A stretch of 64,000 bases of DNA from Aerobium sp039839275. Its GTDB lineage: Bacteria; Pseudomonadota; Alphaproteobacteria; Rhizobiales; Rhizobiaceae. The notes under the pieces were generated by a model that worked only from the letters and a program-made list of their open reading frames with translations, had not been told where the DNA came from and searched no databases. This document shows, in pieces, positions 47,014 to 56,021 of this stretch; the first letter of the stretch is position 1, and the number at the start of each line of letters is the position of its first letter. The position numbers and the translations under genes are program-made. The stretch is taken from NCBI RefSeq assembly GCF_039839275.1, contig NZ_JBDOQP010000001.1, positions 558,001-622,000 of the forward strand, given 5' to 3'.

Positions 47014-47226
47014 ATGAACTGGAACAGAGTGATCCGACAGGGGCATCGCTGGCTGTCCGTAGCCTTCACCGCAGCCGTCGTCATCAATATTGCCGCCATG
47101 GCGATGGCGGAGCCGCCGATGTGGGTGGGACTGCTTGCCCTAGCGCCCTTGGTGCTGCTGTTGCTGAGCGGCCTCTATCTGTTCGCGCTGCCCTATGTGG
47201 CGAGATCGCGCGGCGGCAAGGCGTGA
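47014..47226 (+). CDS. Small two-helix membrane protein
   Basis: A 70-residue protein with two hydrophobic helices (about residues 15-32 and 37-57). AGGAGATAACGT precedes the ATG, a good ribosome site. It is 33 bases after a DUF1801 gene and 16 before another, so it is part of the operon. No family recognised beyond a general small membrane protein. Confidence 0.75.
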   Translation: MNWNRVIRQGHRWLSVAFTAAVVINIAAMAMAEPPMWVGLLALAPLVLLLLSGLYLFALPYVARSRGGKA

Positions 47227-47242
47227 TCTCACAGGAGCACGG

Positions 47243-47689
47243 ATGATGGTTGACAAGACCACGGAAGGAGCCGCCAAGACGTTGGGGGCGCCCAAGCTCC
47301 TCTCGGGCGGCAATCCGCAGATACCGAAGGGTGATGGGGACGCGCCCGTGCAGGCCTATATCGCGGCGATGCCGGGCTGGAAGAGCCAGGCGGGGCGCGA
47401 GGTAGACACCCTGATCGAGCGCACGTTTCCCGAGGTGCGCAAGGCGGTGAAGTGGAATTCGCCGTTTTATGGGGTCGAAGGCAAGGGCTGGTTTCTGAGC
47501 TTTCACTGCTTCGACAAATACATCAAGGTCGCGTTTTTCAAGGGCGCGGCACTCGATCCTCTCCCGCCCGTGGCATCCAAGGATCCGAATACGCGCTATC
47601 TGCATATCCACGAAGGCGAGGGGATCGACGAGGGTGTATTCGCCGGCTGGGTTCGGCAGGCAAGTGAAATTCCAGGCTGGGTGCCGTAG
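47243..47689 (+). CDS. DUF1801 domain protein (second)
   Basis: A 148-residue DUF1801 protein with the motif FPEVRKAVKWNSPFYGVEGKGWFLSFHCFDKYIKVAFFKGAAL, and a C-terminal acidic segment. AGGAGCACGG precedes the ATG. It ends the five-gene operon that begins with the ArsR regulator. The two DUF1801 proteins share little beyond the core. Confidence 0.83.
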   Translation: MMVDKTTEGAAKTLGAPKLLSGGNPQIPKGDGDAPVQAYIAAMPGWKSQAGREVDTLIERTFPEVRKAVKWNSPFYGVEGKGWFLSFHCFDKYIKVAFFKGAALDPLPPVASKDPNTRYLHIHEGEGIDEGVFAGWVRQASEIPGWVP

Positions 47690-47762
47690 CAGAGCGCTGT
47701 CACCATCGGAGGGAAGGTGTCGCGTCAGGTGCTACGGCAGCGAAGATGGGCGCCCACCGCGC

Positions 47763-48197
47763 TCAAGCCGCCAGCGCGGCTCTCGCCTTGCCGATCATCA
47801 ACGCCGCCTGCGCTGCCTCGCGGCCCTTCTGCACGAAATGAGCGCGGAAGATGTCGCGGTGGTGATCGGTTTCCTGGAAATTGTGCGGGGTGAGGGAGAC
47901 CGAGAGAACCGGCACGCCGGTGTCGAGACCGGCTCGCATCAGCCCGTCGACCACGGCCTGAGCGACGAAGTCGTGGCGATAGATGCCGCCGTCGACGACC
48001 AGCGCCGCCGCGGCAACGGCCGCGTAGCGTCCGCTCGCGGCAAGGTCGCGGGCCAGAAGCGGCATCTCGAAGGCGCCTGGAACGTCGAAGACGTCGACCT
48101 GCGCGGCGGGAATCAGTTCGTGGAAACCGTCAAGCGCGCGGCTGACGATGTCGGCATGCCAATTGGCCTTGATGAAGGCATAGCGGGCGGGTGTCAT
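47763..48197 (-). CDS. ribH: Lumazine synthase, RibH2 type
   Basis: A 144-residue 6,7-dimethyl-8-ribityllumazine synthase, the penultimate enzyme of riboflavin synthesis. FIKANWHADIV at the N-terminus, VFDVPGAFEMPLLAR, GGIYRHDFVAQAVVDGLM and VSLTPHNFQETDHHRDIF match the alphaproteobacterial RibH2 subgroup. The ATG at 48197 has GGAG six bases upstream. An FMN riboswitch lies about 77 bases upstream, so the gene is controlled on its own, away from other rib genes. Confidence 0.92.
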   Translation of the reverse strand: MTPARYAFIKANWHADIVSRALDGFHELIPAAQVDVFDVPGAFEMPLLARDLAASGRYAAVAAAALVVDGGIYRHDFVAQAVVDGLMRAGLDTGVPVLSVSLTPHNFQETDHHRDIFRAHFVQKGREAAQAALMIGKARAALAA

Positions 48198-48273
48198 CAT
48201 GATCTCCATAGGTTGCGACACTTCACCCAAGGCGATCACGTGCGGCGAGGGTGCATTGGCACCACAGACCACC

Positions 48274-48410
48274 CGTCCTCTTCCATCCGGACTATGACCG
48301 TCGGCTCAGGCCTCTCACCTGATCTGCTGACCCTTCCCGAGGGAAGGCGCTCGCGGGCTCGCAAAAAGGTTGCATACCGCCGGTGGGGATTTTCACCCCG
48401 CCCTGAGAAC
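48274..48410 (-). promoter_or_regulatory. FMN riboswitch (RFN element)
   Basis: Read on the minus strand, the conserved blocks are TCAGGGCGGGGTGAAA, CCCACCGGCGGTAT, AGCCCGCGAGCG, GTCAGCAGATCAGGTGAGA, and CCGACGGTCATAGTCCGGATG, in the order of the six-helix RFN aptamer. It ends about 77 bases before ribH and would repress it when FMN is abundant. Confidence 0.93.
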
Positions 48411-48570
48411 GAATTGACATTAGAATGTTGATGATGGTGCTGGCAACCTCGCTTTCGAAGCGGCCTGTGCAATGCCGGCACTTTTTCCTTTGCGTGCGCG
48501 CACGCGCCGCGATGCGCTAAAGTCGATGATGCCGCGGCGCGGCGATTCTGAGTGAATGACGGATGATCCG

Positions 48571-49563
48571 ATGAGTGGTCTGCTTGCCCTTCTGGACGAC
48601 ATCGCCGCGCTGGCCAAGCTGGCCGCCGTGCAGGTGGACGACATTGCCGCGCAGGCCTCGCGGGTCGGCGTCAAGGTCGCAGCCTCGGTGATCGACGACA
48701 CGGCCAAGGCCGGAGCGAAAGCCGCCGGTGTGGTGATCGACGATACCGCTGTGACGCCGAAATACGTCCAGCACCTGCCTGCGGCGCGCGAGTTGCCGAT
48801 CGTCTGGAAGATCGCGCGCGGCTCGGTGTTCAACAAGCTGGTGATCCTGCTGCCGGTGGCGATGCTGCTGGACAATTTCGCGCCGTGGCTGATGACGCCA
48901 CTGCTCATGCTGGGCGGCATGTATCTGTGCTTCGAGGGGGCGGAGAAGGTTGTCCATGTCTTTTCAGCCCATGATTCCGGCCATCCTGAGCCTCAGACGC
49001 TCGATGCTGCACGCTTGGAAGAGGAGCGCGTGGCCGGTGCGATCAAGACGGATTTCATCCTCTCGGCCGAGATCATGACCATCACGCTGGCGGCGATCGA
49101 GGCCCAAGGCGTCTTCACGCGCGGCCTGGTGCTGGCGCTCGTGGCGATCGGCATCACCGCGCTCGTCTATGGCGCCGTTGCGCTGCTGGTAAAGGCGGAC
49201 GATCTGGGGTTGAAGATGGCCCAGGCAGGACGCCTGAAGACAACGAGGGCGCTTGGGCGGGGCATCGTCAAGGGCATGCCGGCGGTGATGACAACGATCT
49301 CTACGATCGGCACCGCCGCGATGCTGTGGGTCGGAGGGTCGATCGTCCTGCACGGGCTGGAGGCGTTCGGGGCAGGCGGCATCAGCCACTGGATCGAGGC
49401 GGTCGCTGCTTCTGCCGCACACGCGCTGCCGGCTGCCGAGTCTGCCGTCGAATGGATCGTCACCGCGGCGCTCGATGGCGTCTTTGGGCTGGCGCTCGGC
49501 CTGGTGCTGGTGCCGCTGGTGGGCCGCGTCGCCGTGCCGCTCCTGCGGGTGGTGTGGAAGTGA
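48571..49563 (+). CDS. DUF808-family membrane protein (YedI-like)
   Basis: A 330-residue membrane protein of the DUF808 family. The N-terminal helices are GLLALLDDIAALAKLAAVQVDDIA and the repeated VIDDTA, followed by hydrophobic segments at VILLPVAMLLDNFAPWLMTPLLML, ITLAAIEAQGVFTRGLVLALVAIG, and others up to the C-terminus. The family is described as membrane protein of unknown role. The ATG at 48571 is used in preference to one 15 bases upstream. Confidence 0.85.
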   Translation: MSGLLALLDDIAALAKLAAVQVDDIAAQASRVGVKVAASVIDDTAKAGAKAAGVVIDDTAVTPKYVQHLPAARELPIVWKIARGSVFNKLVILLPVAMLLDNFAPWLMTPLLMLGGMYLCFEGAEKVVHVFSAHDSGHPEPQTLDAARLEEERVAGAIKTDFILSAEIMTITLAAIEAQGVFTRGLVLALVAIGITALVYGAVALLVKADDLGLKMAQAGRLKTTRALGRGIVKGMPAVMTTISTIGTAAMLWVGGSIVLHGLEAFGAGGISHWIEAVAASAAHALPAAESAVEWIVTAALDGVFGLALGLVLVPLVGRVAVPLLRVVWK

Positions 49564-49570
49564 CGTCCGC

Positions 49571-49831
49571 CTAACGGACTGCGCCGGTCATGCGTGGTGC
49601 CTGCGGGCCGCCCGGCCATGCGTAGAGCCGCGCTTCCGGCGAGGGGTGGGGCAGGGTGCAGATGATGCGGGCCTCGGCGCGCGCCTGCACGCCGAACGGG
49701 CTCAGGCCGAAACCTGGCTGGCGCTGCCCTGCCTCGCGTCCGGTACGCGTGACATAGCCCTGGCCCACGCGGAAGAAGAGATCGAGGCTCTTCTGCGTTG
49801 CCAGTTCGATCAGCGGTGTCAGGCTCGCCAT
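49571..49831 (-). CDS. Hypothetical protein, possible
   Basis: An 86-residue frame with a plausible helical start (MASLTPLIELATQKSLDLFFRVGQGYVTRTGREA) and a Pro-rich C-terminus. No ribosome site is convincing, and no family is recognised. It is convergent with the DUF808 gene, 7 bases away. Included with reserve because its sequence looks more like protein than a shadow frame. Confidence 0.45.
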   Translation of the reverse strand: MASLTPLIELATQKSLDLFFRVGQGYVTRTGREAGQRQPGFGLSPFGVQARAEARIICTLPHPSPEARLYAWPGGPQAPRMTGAVR

Positions 49832-50011
49832 CAGGATGTTTCGCCGGCCTCTGCGGACAATGGGCGCACGCTAGAGCGGAGAGGGTTAACGCACGGTTAA
49901 CCATGTCTACCTGTGCCCAAGTCATCAGAAAGGCCGTGACCGCGTGCAACCGTTGGGCTAGCTTTCCGTTTGGGGAAGCCCGATCGACCAATTTTCCCTG
50001 TGAGGATCGCC

Positions 50012-50917
50012 ATGCGCTGGAGAGGCCGCCGTCAGAGCAGCAACGTCGAGGATCGACGCGGCCAAAGCCGCATACCGGGCGGCTTCGGCCGTAGCGGCCG
50101 GCCGATGCAGATCCCGATCGGGCGCGGTCTTGGCGGTGGCGGGCTGTCAGGAATCGTCATTCTCGTCATCGTGTTCTTTGCGCTACGCGCGTGCGGCATC
50201 GATCCGTTCCAGATTCTGGAGGGCGGAGGTCCATCCAGCCCGCAGGTAAGCGAACAGAGCGCACCGGGAGCACAGCCGACGGACGAGGAGGCGCAGTTTG
50301 TGTCGGTGGTTCTGGCCGAGACGGAAGACGTGTGGAACGGCATCTTCCAGGCCGAGGGTGAGACCTATACCGAGCCGCGCATGGTGCTGTTTTCCGACCA
50401 GGTCCAGTCGGCGTGCGGCTTCGCCTCGTCGGCATCGGGGCCGTTCTACTGTCCCGGCGATTCACAGCTTTACATCGACCTTGGCTTCTTCCGCGAGTTG
50501 TCGCAGCGCTTCGGCGCCTCCGGCGACTTCGCCCAGGCCTATGTGGTGGCGCACGAAGTCGGCCACCATGTCCAGAACCTGATCGGGGTGCTGCCGGAGT
50601 TCAACCGACAGCGCCAGTCGATGAGCGAGACGGATGCCAACGAGATGTCGGTGCGCGTCGAACTGCAGGCGGATTGCTTCGCCGGCATATGGGCGCACTT
50701 CACGGCACAGAAAGGGTTGTTGGAAGACGGCGACATCGAAGAGGCGCTGAATGCCGCGCACCAGATCGGCGACGACACCATTCAGCGCCGAACCCAGGGC
50801 TACGTGGTGCCGGAAAGCTTCAACCACGGCACCTCGGAGCAGCGCGCGACGTGGTTCGGCAATGGCTTGCGAAACGGCCGGCTGGCGGATTGCGACACCT
50901 TCAACAATCCGGTGTGA
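50012..50917 (+). CDS. Neutral zinc metallopeptidase, YpfJ type
   Basis: A 301-residue membrane-anchored peptidase. A membrane helix lies at about 46-58 and the catalytic HEVGHH is at 181-186, with a Glu ligand candidate in ELQADCFAGIW. The AxxPNC-like residues around SACGFASSASGPFYCPGD are typical. GAGGA precedes the ATG at 50012. The active site is predicted to face the periplasm. Substrate unknown. Confidence 0.88.
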   Translation: MRWRGRRQSSNVEDRRGQSRIPGGFGRSGRPMQIPIGRGLGGGGLSGIVILVIVFFALRACGIDPFQILEGGGPSSPQVSEQSAPGAQPTDEEAQFVSVVLAETEDVWNGIFQAEGETYTEPRMVLFSDQVQSACGFASSASGPFYCPGDSQLYIDLGFFRELSQRFGASGDFAQAYVVAHEVGHHVQNLIGVLPEFNRQRQSMSETDANEMSVRVELQADCFAGIWAHFTAQKGLLEDGDIEEALNAAHQIGDDTIQRRTQGYVVPESFNHGTSEQRATWFGNGLRNGRLADCDTFNNPV

Positions 50918-50924
50918 GCGAACA

Positions 50925-51488
50925 TCACAGATCGATTTCGTAAAAGCCCAGCGCTTCTTCGAGTTCTTCCTGCTCATAGCCGAAATGCGAGATGACGAAT
51001 TTCTCCAGGCGCTCGAACGCTTCGCGGAGGTCGGCGAAGGTCTGGGGACCGGGCGCTTCGATTGCAGCGCCCGCGGCGACTTCCATCTTCTCGATATAGT
51101 CGTGGACGATGCCGTGCTCGGCGACCAGCCTGTCGACGACCTTGCGCAGGCCGTCATTGTCCTGCGCGGCGAGCGCTGGGAAGAGATAGCGGTCCTCGAT
51201 GCCATGATGGGCGCTGAGCATACCGCATTCGCGGCCACAGACATTTCCGAAGACGCGATAGTTGTGGCGCATGTCGAGGTCGGACAACGCCTCGTCGAGC
51301 GCCGCCACCCTGGCCTCGCCGGCCGCGACCTGTTCCATCACGTGGCGGACATGCGCCATCTGGCGCAGGTGCATCTCGTGGATCATCGCAAGCCGGCGGC
51401 CCTGCAGCCGATGGGCATGGGTGGCGCCTTCGATCGGTGGCGCCTTGGGTCTCGTCGCAGGATCGAGAAGGTCGATAGTGAAGCTCAT
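50925..51488 (-). CDS. Hemerythrin-domain protein
   Basis: A 187-residue hemerythrin HHE-type protein. Potential iron ligands include HEMHLRQMAHVRHVMEQV, SAHHGIEDRYLFPAL, AEHGIVHDYIEKME, and SHFGYEQEELEEAL, which fit a diiron four-helix bundle. It may sense or bind oxygen, NO or iron. Convergent with the YpfJ-type gene, whose stop is 7 bases away. Confidence 0.88.
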   Translation of the reverse strand: MSFTIDLLDPATRPKAPPIEGATHAHRLQGRRLAMIHEMHLRQMAHVRHVMEQVAAGEARVAALDEALSDLDMRHNYRVFGNVCGRECGMLSAHHGIEDRYLFPALAAQDNDGLRKVVDRLVAEHGIVHDYIEKMEVAAGAAIEAPGPQTFADLREAFERLEKFVISHFGYEQEELEEALGFYEIDL

Positions 51489-51620
51489 GCGTGTCGGGTC
51501 CCTGGCTGTTGTGGCTGGGGGCGACGGACTGGTCGCCGGTATCTGTTGGAAACTGCCCGCAATCTAGGTGGCGGCGACCATGACGCAAGAAGGCACCCGC
51601 AGGTAACCGCAAAAGCTCCA

Positions 51621-51649
51621 AACGAGAACGGGCGCCTCGCGGCGCCCGT
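51621..51649 (-). terminator. Predicted terminator of carA
   Basis: ACGGGCGCC (51628-51636) pairs with GGCGCCCGT (51641-51649) around TCGC; on the minus strand TCTCGTTT follows. It sits 22 bases past the carA stop. Confidence 0.65.
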
Positions 51650-51671
51650 CGTGATGGATGAGACGAGCGTT

Positions 51672-52889
51672 CTAACGCTCGGCAAGGGCCGGTTCGCCCT
51701 TGCGCTCGCGGATCAGGTTGGCAAAGCGGCGGAAGAGGTAGTGCGAATCCTGCGGGCCGGGCGACGCTTCCGGATGATGCTGTACGGAGAAGACCGGCTT
51801 GCCGTTGAGCGCGATGCCGCAATTCGAATTGTCGAACAGGGAAACGTGAGTCTCTTCAACGCCTTCCGGCAGCGACTTCGAATCCACCGCGAAGCCGTGG
51901 TTCATCGACACGATCTCGACCTTGCCGGTGGTGTGATCCTTCACCGGGTGGTTGGCGCCGTGGTGGCCCTGGTGCATCTTAACGGTCTTGCCGCCGGCGG
52001 CCAGCGCCAGCATCTGGTGGCCGAGGCAGATGCCGAAGACCGGGAGGTCGGCGTCGACGAGTTCGCGGATCACCGGGACGGCATACTCGCCCGTGGCCGC
52101 CGGATCGCCCGGCCCGTTCGAAAGGAAGATACCGTCGGGATTCATCGCCAGGATGGTGGACGCATCGGTCTTCGCCGGGACGACGGTGACCTTCGCGCCA
52201 AGACCGGCGAGCAGCCGCAGGATGTTGCGCTTCACGCCATAGTCGATGGCGACGATGTTCATCTCCGGTTCGCCGGTCCGCTCGCCATGGCCTTCGTTCC
52301 ATACCCACGGGGTCTCGGTCCATACGGAGGACTGGCCCGACGTCACGTCCTTTGCGAGGTCAAGGCCGAGAAGGCCCGACCATGCGGCGGCTTCCTTCTT
52401 GAGCGCCTCGATATCGAACTGGCCGTCCGGTGCATGGGCGATGACGGCGTTGGGCGCGCCCTTTTCGCGGATGAGGGCGGTGAGCGCACGGGTGTCGATG
52501 CCCGACAGTGCGATGATGCCGCGCTTCTTCAGCCATCCGTCGAGATGGCCGGCGGAGCGGTAGTTCGATGGATCGGTGATGTCGGCCTTGAAAATCGCGC
52601 CAACCGCACCGGCGCGAGCCGCAGGGTTCAAATCCTCGATGTCGTCGTCATTGGCGCCGACATTGCCGATATGCGGGAACGTGAAGGTCACGATCTGCCC
52701 GGCATAGGACGGGTCGGTGAGGATTTCCTGGTAGCCGGTCAGGGCGGTGTTGAAGCAGACTTCCGCGACCACCTTGCCGGTCGCACCGAGGCCGAAACCT
52801 TCGATGACGGTCCCGTCGGCCAGCACGAGCACGGCGGTGGGTGTCTTCTTCGTCCAGGGGGCGGTGTGCTTTTCGTTCGTCTCGGCCAT
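51672..52889 (-). CDS. carA: Carbamoyl-phosphate synthase small chain
   Basis: A 405-residue CarA, the glutaminase subunit that feeds ammonia to CarB. The catalytic Cys288 is in FGICLGHQM and the N-terminal CPSase domain starts VLVLADGTVIEGFGLGA. GGAGAA precedes the ATG at 52889. A terminator follows it, so carA and carB (41093-44575, same strand) cannot be one simple transcript. It is divergent from the yqeY gene. Confidence 0.95.
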   Translation of the reverse strand: MAETNEKHTAPWTKKTPTAVLVLADGTVIEGFGLGATGKVVAEVCFNTALTGYQEILTDPSYAGQIVTFTFPHIGNVGANDDDIEDLNPAARAGAVGAIFKADITDPSNYRSAGHLDGWLKKRGIIALSGIDTRALTALIREKGAPNAVIAHAPDGQFDIEALKKEAAAWSGLLGLDLAKDVTSGQSSVWTETPWVWNEGHGERTGEPEMNIVAIDYGVKRNILRLLAGLGAKVTVVPAKTDASTILAMNPDGIFLSNGPGDPAATGEYAVPVIRELVDADLPVFGICLGHQMLALAAGGKTVKMHQGHHGANHPVKDHTTGKVEIVSMNHGFAVDSKSLPEGVEETHVSLFDNSNCGIALNGKPVFSVQHHPEASPGPQDSHYLFRRFANLIRERKGEPALAER

Positions 52890-53083
52890 CGCCGTTCTCC
52901 GTTCGTGAAAGCCGCGCTTGTATTCGCCCCGCGAGCAGGACATATCGCGCATGCGTATGCGCGGCGGGGAGCCGGGAGCTTCAGTCGCGCATCATTCAGA
53001 TAGTATCGCCCGGTCCATAGGTGAAGGCATCGACGCGGTCAATGTTCGGCATGAGCCGGCCAGAGAAAGAAAAGGGACAAGTC

Positions 53084-53536
53084 ATGCGCGATCAGGTGAG
53101 CCAGGCACTCAAGGACGCCCAGAAGAGCCAGGACAAGCAGCGTGTGTCGACGCTGCGGCTGATTAACGCCGCGATCCAGGACCGCGACATCGCCAATCGC
53201 GGATCGGGCAAGGGGCAGGCCGGCGACGACGAGATCCTGCAGATCCTGACCAAGATGGTGAAGCAGCGCGAGGAATCGGCCAAGGCCTTCGATGATGGCG
53301 GCAGGCCCGAACTCGCTGAAAAGGAGCGGTCTGAGATCGAGATCGTTCGCGAGTTCCTGCCAAGCCAGATGGACGAGGACGAAACCCGCGCCGCGATCGC
53401 ACAGGCGGTGAGCGAAAGCGGAGCGGAGAGCGTGCGCGACATGGGCAAGGTGATGGCGATCCTGAAGGAGCGTCATACCGGCCGCATCGACTTCTCGCGC
53501 GCCAGCGGCATCATCAAGGAGATGCTGAGCAGGTAG
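53084..53536 (+). CDS. GatB/YqeY-domain protein
   Basis: A 150-residue YqeY-type protein related to the tail of GatB. Its core includes TLRLINAAIQDRDIANRG, LTKMVKQREESAKAFDDGGR, IVREFLPSQMDEDETRAAI, and GKVMAILKERHTGRIDFSRAS. It may bind tRNA or amidotransferase complexes; its role is unproven. The ATG at 53084 is used with AAAGGGACAAGTC upstream. It is divergent from carA, a neighbourhood typical of rhizobia. Confidence 0.9.
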   Translation: MRDQVSQALKDAQKSQDKQRVSTLRLINAAIQDRDIANRGSGKGQAGDDEILQILTKMVKQREESAKAFDDGGRPELAEKERSEIEIVREFLPSQMDEDETRAAIAQAVSESGAESVRDMGKVMAILKERHTGRIDFSRASGIIKEMLSR

Positions 53537-53602
53537 CATGTCGCTTTTCGCGCATCCCTCATGGCCGGCACTGATAGGATCGTGGGAGGGAGGAGCATCA
53601 CG

Positions 53603-54193
53603 ATGCGGATTGCCGACAACGCGAACGAGCCGGGGCAGACTGCCGACATCAAGGGGTGGCGCAGAGCCGAGCGAGAACGACTGATCGCGGCGAGGCTCGC
53701 CCTGTCCGCCGACGAACGCGCAGCCCATGCAGCTTGCATCGCGCGGAAGCTGGATGCCGCCGCCGGAGATGTAAGCGGGAAGATCGTGGCGATCTACTGG
53801 CCGTTCCGGGGCGAGCCCGATTTGCGCGGTTGGGCCACGAGCGTCATCGACCGTGGCGGGCGCATGGCCCTGCCGGTGGTGGTCGCCAAGGCGGCGCCTC
53901 TCATCTTTCGCCTCTGGCAACCTGGAGACCGGCTCGAAAAAGGTGTCTGGAACATCCCCATACCGGCTGAAGGCGAAGCGGTTCTGCCCGATGTCGTGGT
54001 GTCGCCGGTGGTTGGCTTCGACGGCGGCAATTTTCGGCTGGGCTATGGCGGCGGCTTCTACGACCGCACGCTTGCCTCGCTGGCGAGGAAACCGAAAGTC
54101 TTTGGCGTCGGCTACGCGATGCAGCGCATCGCGACCATTCATCCGCAGGTCTACGACATTCCGATGGACATGGTCCTGACCGAGGAGGGGTAG
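53603..54193 (+). CDS. 5-formyltetrahydrofolate cyclo-ligase
   Basis: A 196-residue 5-FCL family enzyme converting 5-formyl-THF to 5,10-methenyl-THF with ATP. Signature RLGYGGGFYDRTLASL lies near residues 150-165, and the N-terminal WRRAERERLIAARLAL helix is family-typical. GGGAGGAGC upstream of the ATG at 53603 decides the start. It follows yqeY by 66 bases. There is no room for a 6S RNA gene beside it, as is seen with some other copies. Confidence 0.9.
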   Translation: MRIADNANEPGQTADIKGWRRAERERLIAARLALSADERAAHAACIARKLDAAAGDVSGKIVAIYWPFRGEPDLRGWATSVIDRGGRMALPVVVAKAAPLIFRLWQPGDRLEKGVWNIPIPAEGEAVLPDVVVSPVVGFDGGNFRLGYGGGFYDRTLASLARKPKVFGVGYAMQRIATIHPQVYDIPMDMVLTEEG

Positions 54194-54201
54194 GCGGCCT
54201 T

Positions 54202-55866
54202 CTACTCCGCCGCCTTCAGCCGCGTGGCGCCGAGCAGGCCCTTTTCCTCCAGGACCGGATAGGCGATCGAGGCGAGCAGCGAGTTGATCTGCTTGAGGTC
54301 GCGGATCGTGTCGAGGTGCAGCGTGCTGGTCTCCAGGCTCTTGCGCGCGCCTTCGCGGAGCCTGTCGAAATGGCGTTGGCTCGTGTCGCGTTCGAGATCG
54401 CGCAACCGGTCCTTCTCGCGCACGAGCTGGAGGGCCGCCGCCGCGTCCCGCGTGATGAGGACATTGAATGCTAGCCGGGCATTGTCGAGCACCGAGGCGT
54501 GCAGGTTTGAAAGCTCGCGCCAGCCCTCGGGGGTGAAGTTGAGGCCCCGGTCGAGCTTCTTCTTCACATGAACGAGCATGTTGCGCACGATGATGTCGCC
54601 GACCTGTTCGAGCTTGACGCAGGCGTCGAGCAATTCGCCGGTGCGGCGTTCTTCTTCGTCGTTCATCGCTTCAGGCGAAATCCGGGCGAGATAGAGCTTG
54701 ATCGCGACATGCTTGCGGTCGACGCGGTCGTCGAGGGCGGCCAGCGCGTCCATGCGCGGGCGATCGGCTTCCTCGTAAAGCTCGATGATGTTTTTGAGCA
54801 TGACCTCGATGGTCTCACAGACGCCGACCACGGAGCGCATGACGTTCGCCAGCGCGCGCGATGGAGTACCCAGTGCTTCTGGGTCGAGCGCGCTGGCCTC
54901 CTTGTCCTCGAGCGTAAACGCGCGCGCCGGCGCCGTATAGGCGATCATCGCCTCGACACCGCGATTGACGATGCCCGCGAATGGCATGCCGACGATCGCC
55001 AAAGCCAGGTTGAACGCGATGTGCGCGTGGATGATCTGGAGTGGCGCGGAAGAACCGAGCATGTCGAGCGGCGGCGAGAAGATCGCCATAGCGGCCAGAA
55101 CGATGATGGCGCCGATGGCCCGCATTACCAGATTTCCGAACGGCACCGTGCGGCTCGGTGCGGGCATCGCCCGCGACAGGATCGCTGCGATCAGCCCCCC
55201 GCCGAGGTTGGCGCCCAGCACCAGCACCACGCCGAGCTCGGCGGGAACGAGGCCCCGCGACGCTAGGGCGACGATCAGCAGGATGAAGGCGACGCTTGAA
55301 TGAAACAGCCAGGTGGCGATGGCGGCGATGAGAAAGGCGGTCACCGGATCGCCCGACAGGTAATTGACGACGACCGGCAGGATGCGGCTTTCGCGCAGCG
55401 GCTCCGATGCCTGTCCGATGAGCTGGAGCGACAGGATCAACAGCCCGACACCGACGAGAATACGGCCGAACTGCCGCCAGGACCGCCGCTCGGTGGCGAG
55501 GAAGATGGCGGTCCCTGCAAACAGCGCGATCGGAACGACCAGAGAGAGGTTGAAGCTCAGCAGCTTGACGACGATAGCCGAGCCGAGATCTGCGCCCAGC
55601 ACCGCGACGAGGCCTGACGCACCGGAGACGATTCCGGAACCGGCGAAGGATCCAACGAGCAGTGAGACCGCTGTCGCACTCTGCAGGCAGATGGCGAGCA
55701 GGGCGCCGGCGAGCACCGCGAGAAGCGGGTTCTTGAGGGTTCCACGAAGCTTGCGGCGCAGGACGTCGCCATAGGCGCGCTCGACGCCGGTGCGTACCAT
55801 GCGTGTCGCCCAAAGGAGCAACGCGACTGCGCCCGCCAGGTGGATGAGCACCACGGAACCGGTCAT
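54202..55866 (-). CDS. Na/Pi cotransporter family protein
   Basis: A 554-residue protein with an N-terminal NptA-type membrane domain (about eight helices, residues 1-300, including the GALLAICLQSATAVSLLVGSFA and FHSSVAFILLIVALASRG repeats with the QS(A/S)TA motif) and a C-terminal PhoU-like helical domain (about 330-540). It probably imports phosphate with sodium or signals through the PhoU-like part. Single gene, convergent with the cyclo-ligase. Confidence 0.9.
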   Translation of the reverse strand: MTGSVVLIHLAGAVALLLWATRMVRTGVERAYGDVLRRKLRGTLKNPLLAVLAGALLAICLQSATAVSLLVGSFAGSGIVSGASGLVAVLGADLGSAIVVKLLSFNLSLVVPIALFAGTAIFLATERRSWRQFGRILVGVGLLILSLQLIGQASEPLRESRILPVVVNYLSGDPVTAFLIAAIATWLFHSSVAFILLIVALASRGLVPAELGVVLVLGANLGGGLIAAILSRAMPAPSRTVPFGNLVMRAIGAIIVLAAMAIFSPPLDMLGSSAPLQIIHAHIAFNLALAIVGMPFAGIVNRGVEAMIAYTAPARAFTLEDKEASALDPEALGTPSRALANVMRSVVGVCETIEVMLKNIIELYEEADRPRMDALAALDDRVDRKHVAIKLYLARISPEAMNDEEERRTGELLDACVKLEQVGDIIVRNMLVHVKKKLDRGLNFTPEGWRELSNLHASVLDNARLAFNVLITRDAAAALQLVREKDRLRDLERDTSQRHFDRLREGARKSLETSTLHLDTIRDLKQINSLLASIAYPVLEEKGLLGATRLKAAE

Positions 55867-55993
55867 CGGGTCGCCCCGTCGAACGGCTCGCTGCAGGTGA
55901 TTGGGAGGAATGAAATCATGGTCGGCAAATCACTGAATCGCGGAAAGGTTCACGCGATTCTATATTAGCCGATTAATCTTTGCATGCGCTATT

Positions 55994-56017
55994 TGCGCCG
56001 CTCGTGCGAGCGGCGCA
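55994..56017 (-). terminator. Hairpin after MHYT-GGDEF-EAL gene
   Basis: TGCGCCGCTCG (55994-56004) and CGAGCGGCGCA (56007-56017) form a perfect 11-pair stem with a two-base loop, five bases past the stop of the minus-strand gene. A T-rich tract is weak on that strand. Confidence 0.55.
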
Positions 56018-56021
56018 TGGG

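Noticed and set aside
53537..53602. Possible 6S RNA beside the cyclo-ligase gene
   Set aside because: In some bacteria 6S RNA adjoins this gene, but only 66 bases separate it from yqeY, too few for 6S RNA.
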